Part shown: one piece after another, positions 1-9,459 of the stretch
How the letters are laid out: each line of letters opens with the position of its first letter
How positions within the stretch are numbered: the stretch's first letter is position 1
Source of the DNA: Kordiimonas pumila
Lineage (GTDB): Bacteria > Pseudomonadota > Alphaproteobacteria > Sphingomonadales > Kordiimonadaceae
Assembly (NCBI RefSeq): GCF_015240255.1
Contig: NZ_CP061205.1
Location: 806,001 to 870,000 of the forward strand
Length of the DNA stretch: 64,000 nt
Direction: 5' to 3'
Translations under genes and position numbers: made by a program
The notes under the pieces: model-generated
Seen by the model: only the letters and a program-made list of their open reading frames with translations
Told to the model about the DNA's origin: nothing
Database searches by the model: none

Positions 1-819
1 GGTTTTACCGCCCCGTGCCACAAAGCGGTCGATGACCATTTTGCAAAGCGCATTACCCATACCGCCTTTTTGAACACGGGGGTCTACACCCAGTTTGGTT
101 AGCTCAAACCGGCCATCTGGTTCTGCTTTCAGCGCAACGGTGCCAACGGCTTTGCCCTCTGAAACGGCAAAATATATCTCGCCGCCTTTTGACAGAATGA
201 AGTTTTCCGGGTCTGAAAGAAGCTTTATATCCGGTTCTTCCATCGAAAAATACTTCTCCACCCAAAAAGCGTTCAGATCGTAAAATGCCTGCCGGTATTG
301 AACATCATATGGCACAATTTCGAAAGAGCAGGAGCTTTTGGCATGGGCGAGCTTTTCTCGCACCCTGTCATGAAAACTTACCTCCTGAAGGCCAGCTTCG
401 AGTTTTGTAAGGCAGCCTAAAAAGTCGGTGCCTGATGCTGCAATCAGGTCTTTCATGGCGTCTTCTATCGCCTGCCATATTGGCGCGATAGTTGTGTAGA
501 CATGCTCGCCTTTTTCTGTAAGGCCAACAAGTTTTTGGCGACCATCGTGTGTGGCAGACGTGGTTATCAGGCCATCCTTAACCATTTGTTTTACCGTTTG
601 GCTAACAGCGGAGTGGGAAAAGCCTGCCAGTGCTGCAATGCTGGAAATAGGCATGTTGCCTTGTTTTACAAGTGCATAAAAAACGTAAAAATACCGAGCT
701 TTAAAGGCGACGCCTGTTCCTTTGTAAATTTTATCAACGCCTGTTGCGAGCATATCCATAAAGCGCCGCATGCGCGTGCCAATGCCAAGCTCAAAGTATA
801 TTTCTTTAGTATGGGGCAT
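1..819 (-). CDS. MarR-GNAT fusion: transcriptional regulator with acetyltransferase domain (partial)
   Basis: The frame starts at an ATG at 819 and is still open at base 1, so the C-terminus lies outside the window (273 codons visible). Residues about 1-145 form a MarR-type winged helix, with a recognition segment containing AGFSHSAVSQTVKQM followed by a wing with HDGRQKLV. From about residue 165 a GNAT acetyltransferase fold begins, with the acetyl-CoA region LGVDPRVQKGGMGNALC near the edge. MarR-GNAT fusions are a known family whose substrate and ligand are usually unknown. A near-perfect inverted repeat lies about 30 bases upstream of the start and suggests autoregulation (inference). Neighbours give no metabolic hint. 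Confidence 0.85.
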   Translation of the reverse strand, partial: MPHTKEIYFELGIGTRMRRFMDMLATGVDKIYKGTGVAFKARYFYVFYALVKQGNMPISSIAALAGFSHSAVSQTVKQMVKDGLITTSATHDGRQKLVGLTEKGEHVYTTIAPIWQAIEDAMKDLIAASGTDFLGCLTKLEAGLQEVSFHDRVREKLAHAKSSCSFEIVPYDVQYRQAFYDLNAFWVEKYFSMEEPDIKLLSDPENFILSKGGEIYFAVSEGKAVGTVALKAEPDGRFELTKLGVDPRVQKGGMGNALCKMVIDRFVARGGKT

Positions 820-848
820 AAAAATTAAATTCCAGAAATGCACACTAT

Positions 849-868
849 TTACATAAGCATTTATGTAA
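849..868. promoter_or_regulatory. Inverted repeat, probable MarR operator
   Basis: Two perfect 8-base arms, TTACATAA and TTATGTAA, are separated by GCAT, 30 bases upstream of the start codon at 819. Length and symmetry fit a MarR dimer site. A further half-site-like TAATGTAAATA follows at about 873-883. The role as an autoregulatory operator is inferred from position. Confidence 0.6.
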
Positions 869-954
869 TTGCTAATGTAAATATACAAACAAAAATATGT
901 GAACTATGGAAATATTTTTAGTGTTGATCTGTCTAGAACGGTGAGGTTTGAGGC

Positions 955-1473
955 TTATTCAACCACTTCACCGGTATAAACCCCCCACAGGTGCTTGCGC
1001 TCAATCCAGCCTTTGGTGCCATCAATATATAAGCGACACCACGCTGCATCACATGTCAGCAAGGTGCCAATAACACCGGCATCTGCAATGATAACAACGG
1101 GTGAATTGCTAGTATTATCATCATAAAGCTTTTGCTGCTTGCCTATAACCATAGCAGTTCGGTTACCGTATAGCAGGGAAACCAGCATCCAGCCTTCAAT
1201 GCCTTCATGATCACGTACTTTGCGCCACGGGCCATGTTCGTCAATAATTTCGAAAGGCAACCCTTGCCTGTTATAGACCCAGTCAACAGGATATTGACGA
1301 CCGGGGCCGGTGCGCAGGTATGCTTTTTTGGCACTAAGGGCGACAAAACGAGGAATCGGGTTACCACTTGGGCCAATTGTGACGGGCCCCTGTGGCTGCT
1401 CAAAGGCCGCGACCTTGCCAGCAAATAGTGATATTATCGTAAAAAAGATAACAATATACTTAATCACAGCCAC
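955..1473 (-). CDS. Exported SH3-domain protein
   Basis: A 172-residue protein with an N-terminal signal peptide (hydrophobic residues about 5-22, cleavage near KVAAFEQ). The body resembles the bacterial SH3 domain family found in many alphaproteobacteria (SH3_4/DUF1058 type), with LRTGPGRQYPVDWVY, GPWRKV and EGWMLVSLL, followed by a second SH3-like repeat ending in the stretch with WCRLYIDGTKGWIERKHLWG. Such proteins act in the periplasm, probably binding peptidoglycan or peptides; the exact role is unknown. It is divergent from the hydroxyacid dehydrogenase downstream at 1578. Confidence 0.8.
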   Translation of the reverse strand: MAVIKYIVIFFTIISLFAGKVAAFEQPQGPVTIGPSGNPIPRFVALSAKKAYLRTGPGRQYPVDWVYNRQGLPFEIIDEHGPWRKVRDHEGIEGWMLVSLLYGNRTAMVIGKQQKLYDDNTSNSPVVIIADAGVIGTLLTCDAAWCRLYIDGTKGWIERKHLWGVYTGEVVE

Positions 1474-1577
1474 TTCCCTGTCGCTTGGCGTTTGAATAAC
1501 CTCTCACCTTCTGGTACAGAACGCAGAAGTCTTTATACAGGTATTATTGCGCCTGCCAGAAAAGGTTATTTTGCTCC

Positions 1578-2570
1578 ATGAGTCAAACAAGAAACAAAAA
1601 TCGTCCAAAGGTTGTTGTCACACGTAAATTGCCAGACAGTATTGAAACCCGTATGGCCGAGCTTTTCAACGTTACCCTAAACCTTGCAGACACACCTTTA
1701 ACGCAGGATGAGCTAAAAGCGGCCGTTGCTGAAGCCGATGTGCTGGTGCCTACTGTAACGGATACTATTGATTCGGATGTTCTCGCTGCCGCCGGTAAAA
1801 AACTGAAGCTGATTGCTAACTTTGGCGCGGGTGTTGATCATATTGATTTAGCGGCTGCCCACGAAAAAGGTATTACCGTTACAAACACGCCCGGTGTTTT
1901 AACAGAAGATACGGCTGACCTTGCAATGGCGCTTATTCTTTCTGTACCGCGCCGTTTGTTCGAAGGTGAGAAAATACTGCGTTCCGGTGACTGGACAGGC
2001 TGGACCCCCACTTTCCTTATGGGCCACAGAATTCAGGGCAAGCGCCTTGGTATTATTGGGATGGGTCGCATTGGCCGCGCTGTTGCGCGCCGCGCTAAAG
2101 CCTTTAATATGTCGATTCATTATCATAAACGTACCCGGTTGCCCGAGCAGGTAGAGGACGAGATGGAAGCAACTTACTGGGAAGATCTGGATCAGATGCT
2201 GGCCCGGATGGACTTTGTTTCTGTTAACTGCCCGCTAACAGATGAAACCTATAAGTTGCTTGATAGAAACCGCCTGAAAAAACTGCAACCTCATGCTGTT
2301 ATTATTAATACGGCGCGCGGCGGCATTGTTGATGAAGAAGCCCTTGCAGACCTCATTGAAGTAGGGCGCATTGCAGGGGCTGGGCTTGATGTGTTTGAGG
2401 AAGAGCCTACAATCAACCCCAAGCTGCTTGAACTGGATAATGTGGTTTTGTTACCGCATATGGGATCAGCCACTATTGAGGGCCGCGTTGCCATGGGTGA
2501 AAAAGTTCTCATCAATATCCGTACATTTGTGGACAAGCACCGTCCACCAGACCGAGTTCTGCCGTTTTAG
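1578..2570 (+). CDS. 2-hydroxyacid dehydrogenase (glyoxylate/hydroxypyruvate reductase type)
   Basis: A 330-residue D-isomer-specific 2-hydroxyacid dehydrogenase, full length for the family. The catalytic domain includes NFGAGVDHIDL. The Rossmann dinucleotide motif is GMGRIGRAVARRAKAF (about residues 157-172). The substrate-binding Arg region is NTARGGIVDEEAL and the catalytic His is in LPHMGSAT near the C-terminus. It should reduce glyoxylate or hydroxypyruvate with NAD(P)H in the cytosol; the precise substrate cannot be told from sequence. It is followed 59 bases later by lepA on the same strand. Confidence 0.88.
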   Translation: MSQTRNKNRPKVVVTRKLPDSIETRMAELFNVTLNLADTPLTQDELKAAVAEADVLVPTVTDTIDSDVLAAAGKKLKLIANFGAGVDHIDLAAAHEKGITVTNTPGVLTEDTADLAMALILSVPRRLFEGEKILRSGDWTGWTPTFLMGHRIQGKRLGIIGMGRIGRAVARRAKAFNMSIHYHKRTRLPEQVEDEMEATYWEDLDQMLARMDFVSVNCPLTDETYKLLDRNRLKKLQPHAVIINTARGGIVDEEALADLIEVGRIAGAGLDVFEEEPTINPKLLELDNVVLLPHMGSATIEGRVAMGEKVLINIRTFVDKHRPPDRVLPF

Positions 2571-2629
2571 TTTTGCCACTGCAAAATATTGCCCAGAGCC
2601 CTATAAAAGAAAAGTAACAAGTACCGGCC

Positions 2630-4432
2630 ATGACCGAAACAAAATTTATTCGCAACTTTTCAATTGTTGCGCACATTGACCACGGCAAATCCACCCTTGC
2701 TGACCGCCTTATTCAGAATACAGGCGCCCTGACCGACCGCGAGATGAAGGCGCAGGTGCTCGATTCGATGGATATCGAGCGGGAACGTGGTATCACAATT
2801 AAAGCGCAAACCGTTCGCCTTGAATATAAGGCGCAGGACGGTGAAAATTATGTGCTGAACCTGATGGATACCCCAGGCCACGTTGACTTTGCTTACGAGG
2901 TAAGCCGCTGTCTTGCTGCCTGCGAAGGGTCGCTTCTGGTGGTGGATGCCAGTCAGGGTGTTGAGGCGCAGACGCTTGCAAACGTTTATCAGGCGATTGA
3001 TAACGAGCATGAGATTGTGCCGGTTCTGAATAAAATTGATCTCCCGGCCGCAGAACCCGAGCGGGTACGGCAACAGATTGAAGATGTGATAGGCCTTGAT
3101 GCTTCTGAGGCTGTTCTCTGTTCTGCAAAGTCAGGCATTGGTATTGCCGAAGTGCTGGAGGCAATTGTTACCAAGCTGCCCGCCCCGGAAGGTGACAGAA
3201 ATGCTCCGTTGAAGGCCATGCTGGTGGATAGCTGGTATGACACTTATCTCGGCGTGATGGTTTTGGTGCGTATCATTGATGGTGTGCTGAAAAAGGGCCA
3301 AACCATTAAAATGATGGCAGCGGGCAGCGAGCACCATGTTGAACGAGTTGGTGTATTCACCCCCAAGGGTGTGATTGTACCAGAGCTTGGGCCTGGCGAG
3401 GTTGGTTTCATTACCGCCTCGATCAAAGAAGTTGCTGACACGAATGTGGGTGATACGATTACCGAGGCGAAACGCCCGTGCGCAAAAGCTTTACCGGGCT
3501 TTAAGCCTAGTCGGTCTGTTGTGTTTTGCGGCCTGTTCCCAGCTGATACGGCAGAATATGAAAACCTGAAAGATGCGCTTGGCAAGCTGCGCTTGAATGA
3601 TGCCAGCTTTGAATATGAAGTTGAAAGCTCTGCTGCACTTGGTTTTGGTTTCCGCTGTGGTTTCCTTGGTATGCTGCACCTTGAAATTATTCAGGAACGC
3701 TTGAACCGTGAATATGATCTTGAGCTTATTACAACAAGCCCAAGTGTTATTTATAAAATCCATATGACTGACGGCAGCATGATCGAGCTGCATAACCCGG
3801 CTGATATGCCTGATGTTGTGCGGATTGAAACTATTGAAGAGCCATGGATTGATGCAACAATTCTTGTGCCGGATGAATATTTGGGTACGGTTCTCAAGCT
3901 TTGCGAAGACAAACGCGGTATTCAATCTGACCTGACCTATGTGGGTTCGCGGGCTATGCTTAAATACCGTCTGCCGCTTAACGAAGTGGTGTATGATTTT
4001 TACGACAGGCTAAAGTCTGTTAGCCGTGGCTATGCAAGTTTTGACTATGAAATAGCGGGCTACGAGCCGTCGGACCTTGTGAAAATGTCTATTCTTGTGA
4101 ACGCTGAACCGGTTGATGCGCTTTCGATGCTGGTGCACAGGTCACAGGCTGAAAGCCGTGGGCGTGCGCTCTGTGAAAGGTTGAAAGACCTGATTCCCCG
4201 CCAGCTGTTTAAAATTCCAATTCAGGCCGCTATTGGTGGCCGTGTTATTGCGCGTGAAACTATCTCTGCTATGCGCAAAGATGTGACAGCTAAATGTTAC
4301 GGCGGCGACGTGACCCGTAAGAAAAAGCTTTTGGAGAAGCAAAAGAAGGGTAAGGCAAAAATGCGAATGTACGGGAAGGTTGAAATCCCGCATAGCGCCT
4401 TCATTGCAGCCCTTAAGATGCGCGAAACATAG
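2630..4432 (+). CDS. lepA: Translation elongation factor 4 (LepA), ribosome back-translocase GTPase
   Basis: A 600-residue, full-length LepA/EF4. GTPase motifs are in order: G1 AHIDHGKST (residues 14-22), G2 around RERGITI, G3 DTPGHVDF and G4 NKID. Domain II, the EF-G-like domains and the LepA-specific C-terminal domain follow ([20 protein letters not shown], then a lysine-rich segment). The protein acts on stalled or stressed ribosomes at the membrane/cytosol. The ATG at 2630 gives the canonical N-terminus ([20 protein letters not shown]). It is probably transcribed from the region shared with the upstream dehydrogenase. Confidence 0.97.
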   Translation: MTETKFIRNFSIVAHIDHGKSTLADRLIQNTGALTDREMKAQVLDSMDIERERGITIKAQTVRLEYKAQDGENYVLNLMDTPGHVDFAYEVSRCLAACEGSLLVVDASQGVEAQTLANVYQAIDNEHEIVPVLNKIDLPAAEPERVRQQIEDVIGLDASEAVLCSAKSGIGIAEVLEAIVTKLPAPEGDRNAPLKAMLVDSWYDTYLGVMVLVRIIDGVLKKGQTIKMMAAGSEHHVERVGVFTPKGVIVPELGPGEVGFITASIKEVADTNVGDTITEAKRPCAKALPGFKPSRSVVFCGLFPADTAEYENLKDALGKLRLNDASFEYEVESSAALGFGFRCGFLGMLHLEIIQERLNREYDLELITTSPSVIYKIHMTDGSMIELHNPADMPDVVRIETIEEPWIDATILVPDEYLGTVLKLCEDKRGIQSDLTYVGSRAMLKYRLPLNEVVYDFYDRLKSVSRGYASFDYEIAGYEPSDLVKMSILVNAEPVDALSMLVHRSQAESRGRALCERLKDLIPRQLFKIPIQAAIGGRVIARETISAMRKDVTAKCYGGDVTRKKKLLEKQKKGKAKMRMYGKVEIPHSAFIAALKMRET

Positions 4433-4436
4433 TGAA

Positions 4437-4455
4437 AAGGGCTTTATGAGCCCTT
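4437..4455 (+). other. Hairpin just behind lepA
   Basis: Stem AAGGGCT / AGCCCTT with a 5-base loop, 5 bases after the lepA stop codon. No T-run follows, so it may stabilise the 3' end rather than terminate. Confidence 0.4.
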
Positions 4456-4588
4456 AAAGAGCTGAATTTAGGCAAAAACAGATAAAATAGTCTCTTTTCT
4501 GTATTTTGTTTACCGGATGTTAACAGCCATTCCCGTATAAAGGTTGTGCTGATACAGCCTAACAGCTCCCTTGATCTGACTGTGTCGC

Positions 4589-4632
4589 GCGGAACCGCAT
4601 ATCCTCCCCCGAGTGCGGTTCCGCTTTTTTAT
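4589..4632 (+). terminator. Rho-independent terminator with CCUCCCCC loop; possible sRNA 3' end
   Basis: An 11-bp perfect stem (GCGGAACCGCA / TGCGGTTCCGC) is followed by six T residues at 4625-4630. The 14-base loop contains CCTCCCCC, an anti-Shine-Dalgarno-like sequence. It lies about 157 bases after the lepA stop and about 105 bases before the next gene. It most simply ends the lepA transcript, but the exposed loop is also typical of some alphaproteobacterial sRNAs. I see no convincing promoter in the rest of 4433-4736, which otherwise holds nothing recognisable. Confidence 0.7.
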
Positions 4633-4736
4633 TCAGCTGCTTTCATGTTAAAAGGAACACAGGCATTACCATGTTGCATATGGTGGCGCTTTGCTTTTGA
4701 ATAGAGACTAACCTGAATCGCTGGGGATTACAGTAT

Positions 4737-5585
4737 ATGCGCCGTTCGACAATGAAGCTTCTGTTTACCACACAGTTGTTTTTAGTAGCCTTTATAGCAG
4801 GCCCTGCGCATTCTCAGGTAGAGACCAGTGACCCCCGGCAGTTGGCGCTTGATATATATACAGGCATTAACCGTGAAATGCCGGTAGACTCTATCGCTAT
4901 TAAGCTGCAACAAGTGATCGAAATTTTTCGCTATCGCTGTAACCGGGTAACAGATTACCAAGTTTATACCCTACGGCCTAACCTCACTGATCTGAAGGTG
5001 AAGTGCAGCGGCGACCCCTTATACGGGGTTACGGTTGCTTCAAACGGCTATGTATCTGTTTTTGGCGGTAACGGAATTCTGTCCGGCCTCGATAGACGAG
5101 ACGCTATTATATATAGTTTTGGTTCTGAAGGTGAACTGGCTTTTGATTCAAGTTTAACGGTTGGCGATGCCCTTGAAGAGACCATGGCGCGGGTCGAATT
5201 GGGCGATGAGTATAACTATATTTATCTCTTCGGCATGTTCATGATGATTTTGGCTATTATGCTGATGGGAAGTGTTGTCTTCTTTAGGGCATGGCGCAGG
5301 AAAACCGGGCGCAAACCCCGTCAGCGTATGAGGCCCATGCAAAAACACCGCGTCAGCCTTTCAAGTAGCATGAAAGACCAGATGTTTCAGGAAGCGACAG
5401 AGGTGTCAAAATTTGTTAGGAAGCACCCGAGCGGGGTTTATATTGCCGTTGGTAAGCGCGGGAAAAGAAGGCTTTTTAATGGGTTTTTGTGGGCAAAGGT
5501 TTATGCGGTAATGGGTGTACGGTTTTTTGAAACCTCTGCACCGGACGAGTTTACAGATCACCATACTGATCAATCGGTCAATTAA
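4737..5585 (+). CDS. Unknown exported/membrane-anchored protein
   Basis: A 282-residue protein I do not recognise. It has an N-terminal signal peptide (about residues 1-26, cleavage near AHSQ), a periplasmic portion of about 130 residues containing two cysteines (in RYRCNRV and VKCSGD, possibly a disulfide), one transmembrane helix at about 161-184, and a basic cytoplasmic tail (RRKTGRKPRQRMRPMQKHR). The tail ends in a short domain with YIAVGKRGKRRLFNGFLW. Start ATG 4737 is preceded by GGGGATT; ATG 4752 is an alternative. A single-pass sensor or scaffold is possible, but no function can be assigned. Confidence 0.7.
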   Translation: MRRSTMKLLFTTQLFLVAFIAGPAHSQVETSDPRQLALDIYTGINREMPVDSIAIKLQQVIEIFRYRCNRVTDYQVYTLRPNLTDLKVKCSGDPLYGVTVASNGYVSVFGGNGILSGLDRRDAIIYSFGSEGELAFDSSLTVGDALEETMARVELGDEYNYIYLFGMFMMILAIMLMGSVVFFRAWRRKTGRKPRQRMRPMQKHRVSLSSSMKDQMFQEATEVSKFVRKHPSGVYIAVGKRGKRRLFNGFLWAKVYAVMGVRFFETSAPDEFTDHHTDQSVN

Positions 5586-5794
5586 CGCATAAAGGGTGGT
5601 TGCCATTCAATGCCGGTTACCAAGGCAAACAGATGGGCACACAGAACCAGAATAAAAATCAGTAAAGAAAACTGCAGATAGTAATAGGGAATGAGCGACA
5701 CTGTCCCAAATTGCCGCCGTTTTTCACGCCACCAGAAAAATAACCATAAAAACAGGCAGGCCCCTATTCCGGCTAGTGTTTGTGTGGTGGACAT
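5582..5794 (-). CDS. Small two-helix membrane protein
   Basis: A 70-residue protein with two hydrophobic helices (about residues 5-22 and 37-58) separated by a charged, tyrosine-containing loop with EKRRQFGTVSLIPYYYL. It lies 33 bases downstream of the EAL protein gene on the same strand and probably shares its transcript. Its last bases overlap the end of the convergent gene at 4737-5585 by four. Family unknown. Confidence 0.5.
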   Translation of the reverse strand: MSTTQTLAGIGACLFLWLFFWWREKRRQFGTVSLIPYYYLQFSLLIFILVLCAHLFALVTGIEWQPPFMR

Positions 5795-5827
5795 TCAGTA
5801 TTTCCGTGATGGTAAAGAGGAAGCTGG

Positions 5828-7441
5828 TTAGTTTGTGCGCGGCGCATAATCTGGCTTTCCGTAATGAAAGCCTTGCCCATAATGAACACCGATGGATCGT
5901 AGGAAATCTGCTTGAAAGTTGGTTTCAACATGCTCGCCAATAGTTTTAATGCCAAGGTCATCGCACAGACGAATAATGGATAGTAGGAATGTTGGTTTAT
6001 AGTCTTTGCGCACAATATCCTTCACGTATGACCCATCAATTTTGACATAATCTACATTAAAGGCCCGCAAATATTGATAGCCAGAGGCACCTGCGCCAAA
6101 GTCATCAAGGCATAGTTTAAAGCCAGCGGCTTTCAGGTCATTTAAAACTGCCTCAACCTTTACCAGGTTTTTGATGGTTGCCGTGTCGGTGAGCTCTAGC
6201 AACAAAGAGTGCGAAATGTCCTTTGCAGCTAATAGTGTTTTGAGCAATGGCTCAATGCCGCGTGAGTTGTCAAATGTGCGTCCGGATAAATTAACTGACA
6301 AACGTACGGGTGTCCCAAGCTTTTTCATTTTGCGAATATAATCAATCGCTTTTCTGCACAGGGCCAGATCAAATTCTTCAATCACGCCTATATCTTCGGC
6401 AAATTGAATCACTTCCAACGGTGTATAGTCGCTGGTGCTATCATTAAAGCGGCTAAGCACTTCATTATGTAGAATAGTACCGTTTTGAAGGGACACAACG
6501 GGCTGGAACGCAATTTTGAAATTCCCCGTTTCGATCATGCTGCGCATATTGGTTACACGTAGCTGTGCCTCAGATGCCATTACGTTAAAGGCATTTGACA
6601 GGCTTTCAAAGTTTACAGATTTTGGGTTTTCACAAAATTTTGACAGGATATACGACAAGGTGCGAATAACTTGGTCTTCTGGTACGCCTGTACCGTTTGC
6701 AGCCACTGTAGAATAGGTAGATTTCAATGTTACATTGGCATCTACTGTCTTTAGGCTTTCGCTCAGGTGGCTACCATCATTTTTGGCGCGGTGGAGGAAA
6801 GCAAAATGCTTGTCGCTTAATTGCCCGGCCAGTTCTCCGTCCAGTGACAAAGTTGTAAGGTGCGCTGAAATTTTATGCAAAAGAGACTGAGTGAATTTGG
6901 GACCAAAGTTCTTGCGCGCATCCTCAAGGCCTTCGACCTCGATAGCTGTCATATAGACATTGTTCTCTGAGGGGCTGGCAGCCATTGTTTTGGAAGCAAG
7001 TTCAATAAAAGCATTTTGCCCTAAAAGCCCGGTTTCCTCGTTATCACTGGAATCGCTGGTGCCGCGGCCCCCAAGAGGCGCTGATCTGAGAGAAAGAAAA
7101 GTGCGGGCGTCGCTGCCGGGCATGCCAAGTGCAAACACACGCAGCGCGAGAGAGCGATTGTTTTCCGTCAAGAACCTGATGGGGATGGGGCCTATTCTGC
7201 CTTTGTACTGTAAGTGCAAGATGAGCGCTTTATACACTTCCACGTCGTCAGGATCTATTATGTTTTCAATATTGTTACCTACAAGAGAACTGGTTTTCTC
7301 CGCACCAATGCGCTCAACGGCTCCTCCTTCAAAAAGGATGTTGCCAGCGCTATCCAGCTCCATAAATATTTCCGCAGCAGCAAAGGCAAATGCGACAAAG
7401 CGTTCGCGCTCTTTTTTGATTTCCTCCAGCGTTCCAGTCAT
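5828..7441 (-). CDS. EAL-domain cyclic-di-GMP phosphodiesterase with degenerate GGDEF domain
   Basis: A 537-residue protein. Residues about 1-120 look like a PAS sensor. Residues about 150-280 are GGDEF-like but without a GG(D/E)EF active site. From about 290 an EAL domain carries all expected catalytic residues: FQPVV, NEVLSRF (E of E-x-L), SVNLSG, LELTD, LDDFGAG, VKIDGSYV, GEHVET and GQGF. It should therefore hydrolyse c-di-GMP to pGpG in the cytosol, with the PAS and GGDEF-like parts regulatory. No transmembrane helix is seen. A small membrane protein gene follows on the same strand. Confidence 0.88.
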   Translation of the reverse strand: MTGTLEEIKKERERFVAFAFAAAEIFMELDSAGNILFEGGAVERIGAEKTSSLVGNNIENIIDPDDVEVYKALILHLQYKGRIGPIPIRFLTENNRSLALRVFALGMPGSDARTFLSLRSAPLGGRGTSDSSDNEETGLLGQNAFIELASKTMAASPSENNVYMTAIEVEGLEDARKNFGPKFTQSLLHKISAHLTTLSLDGELAGQLSDKHFAFLHRAKNDGSHLSESLKTVDANVTLKSTYSTVAANGTGVPEDQVIRTLSYILSKFCENPKSVNFESLSNAFNVMASEAQLRVTNMRSMIETGNFKIAFQPVVSLQNGTILHNEVLSRFNDSTSDYTPLEVIQFAEDIGVIEEFDLALCRKAIDYIRKMKKLGTPVRLSVNLSGRTFDNSRGIEPLLKTLLAAKDISHSLLLELTDTATIKNLVKVEAVLNDLKAAGFKLCLDDFGAGASGYQYLRAFNVDYVKIDGSYVKDIVRKDYKPTFLLSIIRLCDDLGIKTIGEHVETNFQADFLRSIGVHYGQGFHYGKPDYAPRTN

Positions 7442-7548
7442 AAATCCCCGCTTATGAAATACCTGCCATGCTCGGCAACGTTAATCATTAGTCGTTAATA
7501 GTAAATAAACTTTACATATCTGTAAAAAAACGCGTTGTAGTCCTTATT

Positions 7549-9273
7549 TTACGGTGCTGTATAAGCAATTTTACCAGCGATAATGGTCATGGCTGTTTTC
7601 CCGGATAAAATTTCTGTTTCTGGCACGGTCATCAGGTCAATCGTAAAAATTGATATATCCGCGTGTTTTCCTGCTTCAAGGCTACCCGTTTTAGTTTCTT
7701 GAAAAGAAGCAATAGCAGGCCACAGAGTGAACATTTTAAGCGCATTTGCCCGGGATACAGCCTCTTCCGGGTGCCAGTCTGCATCCTGATAGCCATTTAA
7801 GGCACGTCGGGCAGTTGCTGCATAAAACTCGATGAAAGGATTCCCTTGCTCGACGGGTGCGTCAGAGCCGCCCGCAATAAGGGCGCCGCTCTCAATCAGG
7901 CTTTCCCAGCTATAGGCCCCTTTGAGGCGTTCTTCCCCAAGGCGGGAGGGTGCAAAGAATAGATCCCCGATGGCATGGCTTGGCTGCATGGATGCAATAA
8001 CACCCAGTTCGGCAAACCGGTTTATGTCGGCAGGGTTTAGTATTTGGGCATGCTCAATGCGCCATCTTGGGTCTGGGCGATTGCGTTCAATTTCTGGAAT
8101 GGTATTGAATGCTTCCTGATACCAATCTAGGACCATCCGGTTAGCTTTGTCGCCAATAGCATGAGTATTAATTTGGATACCGTTTGCAAGCGCCTTGAGC
8201 AGTAAGGGCAGGGTTGTTGCTTTATCCCGCATCAGGAGACCTGATGTGTTTGCATCAGAATACGGCTCAAGCAGTGCAGCCCCCCGTGAACCTAATGCTC
8301 CGTCTACCATCAATTTTATGGCATTGGTCTGAATTTGTCCGTCTGCCGCACTGAAAGGGCCATGGCTTAATAGGTCCTGTGCGTAGTCAGGGCTGAGGCT
8401 GTTATAAACTTGCAGGCTTATAGCATCTGTTTCAGCTAATTGTTCCAGCAGGGTCATCTCTTGCAGGGATACCGACATATTATGAACAGTGGTCCAGCCT
8501 TGCTTAACGGAGATGTCGGCGCCCGTTTGTAACTGTTCCTGCAAGGTTTCTTTTGTTTCTGTTGGAATAAGGGTGTCGAGAAGCGCTTGGGCCGTATCGA
8601 CAAAAACACCGGTTATTTCGCCCAGAGCATTTTTATGGATAGCACCGCCGTCTGGAATGGAGGTCGTATCTGTAATGCCAGCTTGTTCTATGGCAGCACT
8701 ATTGGCGACCAATGCATGATGATCTGCTCTTGTTAAAATAATAGGCTTGTCACTGGAAATGGCGTCTAGGTCCCAGCGGGTTGGAAAGCGCTTTTCTGGC
8801 CAATGGGTTTCAATCCAGCCACTACCGGTGATAACAGTTTCTTCTGGATGCGTGCGTATCCAGTCAGAAAGGCTTTCTAAAAAAGCGGTTAGGGATTGGG
8901 CTTGATCTAGGTTCAGGGTGAGCGCTCGTTTGCCTACACCACTTAAGTGAACATGCGAATCTGTAAAACCTGGAAAGGCACTTTTGCCCCTTAGTTCAAT
9001 AACATTTGTTTCTGGGCTTAACATGGTTGCCGTTTTAGCGCGTGTCCCCGCATACAGGATAGTATTCCCTTTGATGGCGATAGCTTCTACCTGAGGGTTT
9101 TGGTCGTTTGCAGTATAAATTGGTCCGCCCCAAATGATGATGTCAGCCTGAGGTGTGCTGGCTTGAGAGTCACCAAAACTATCCGGGGCGACCTCTTGCG
9201 CAACAGCATGAAAGCTCAGCAGCGCACAAAGGGGCGCGATTAGGGTACGACGCATAAAGGTTTCCTTTTTCAA
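7549..9273 (-). CDS. Exported metal-dependent amidohydrolase (YtcJ/AepA-like)
   Basis: A 574-residue amidohydrolase of the amidohydrolase-3 (YtcJ-like) group. A signal peptide spans about residues 8-26 (APLCALLSFHAVAQ), implying a periplasmic location. Metal-binding and catalytic motifs are FTDSHVHLSG, a carboxylysine/glutamate region in the barrel, NTHAIGDKAN, RIEHAQ and GGSDAPVEQGNP. Family members hydrolyse amide or cyclic C-N bonds of varied substrates, so the substrate here is unknown. The start could be ATG 9273 or the in-frame ATG 9255, which sits directly before the basic n-region MRRTLIAP; both keep the signal peptide. Confidence 0.85.
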   Translation of the reverse strand: MKKETFMRRTLIAPLCALLSFHAVAQEVAPDSFGDSQASTPQADIIIWGGPIYTANDQNPQVEAIAIKGNTILYAGTRAKTATMLSPETNVIELRGKSAFPGFTDSHVHLSGVGKRALTLNLDQAQSLTAFLESLSDWIRTHPEETVITGSGWIETHWPEKRFPTRWDLDAISSDKPIILTRADHHALVANSAAIEQAGITDTTSIPDGGAIHKNALGEITGVFVDTAQALLDTLIPTETKETLQEQLQTGADISVKQGWTTVHNMSVSLQEMTLLEQLAETDAISLQVYNSLSPDYAQDLLSHGPFSAADGQIQTNAIKLMVDGALGSRGAALLEPYSDANTSGLLMRDKATTLPLLLKALANGIQINTHAIGDKANRMVLDWYQEAFNTIPEIERNRPDPRWRIEHAQILNPADINRFAELGVIASMQPSHAIGDLFFAPSRLGEERLKGAYSWESLIESGALIAGGSDAPVEQGNPFIEFYAATARRALNGYQDADWHPEEAVSRANALKMFTLWPAIASFQETKTGSLEAGKHADISIFTIDLMTVPETEILSGKTAMTIIAGKIAYTAP

Positions 9274-9459
9274 GTAGGGTTCATGCTATTGCTCAGGCGG
9301 GCTTTGTTCAAGCGCTTTTAGCTTTATTTGGGTAGGAATTCAGGCGCTATGCGATCTGGTTTTGTGCTATTGTCGAGAATAAGTTTGTTTCTGTGGGTAT
9401 GAATGCTGCATAATAACAGAAATAATTTGTAACAGGCCAACACAGGATACAGCTTTTAC

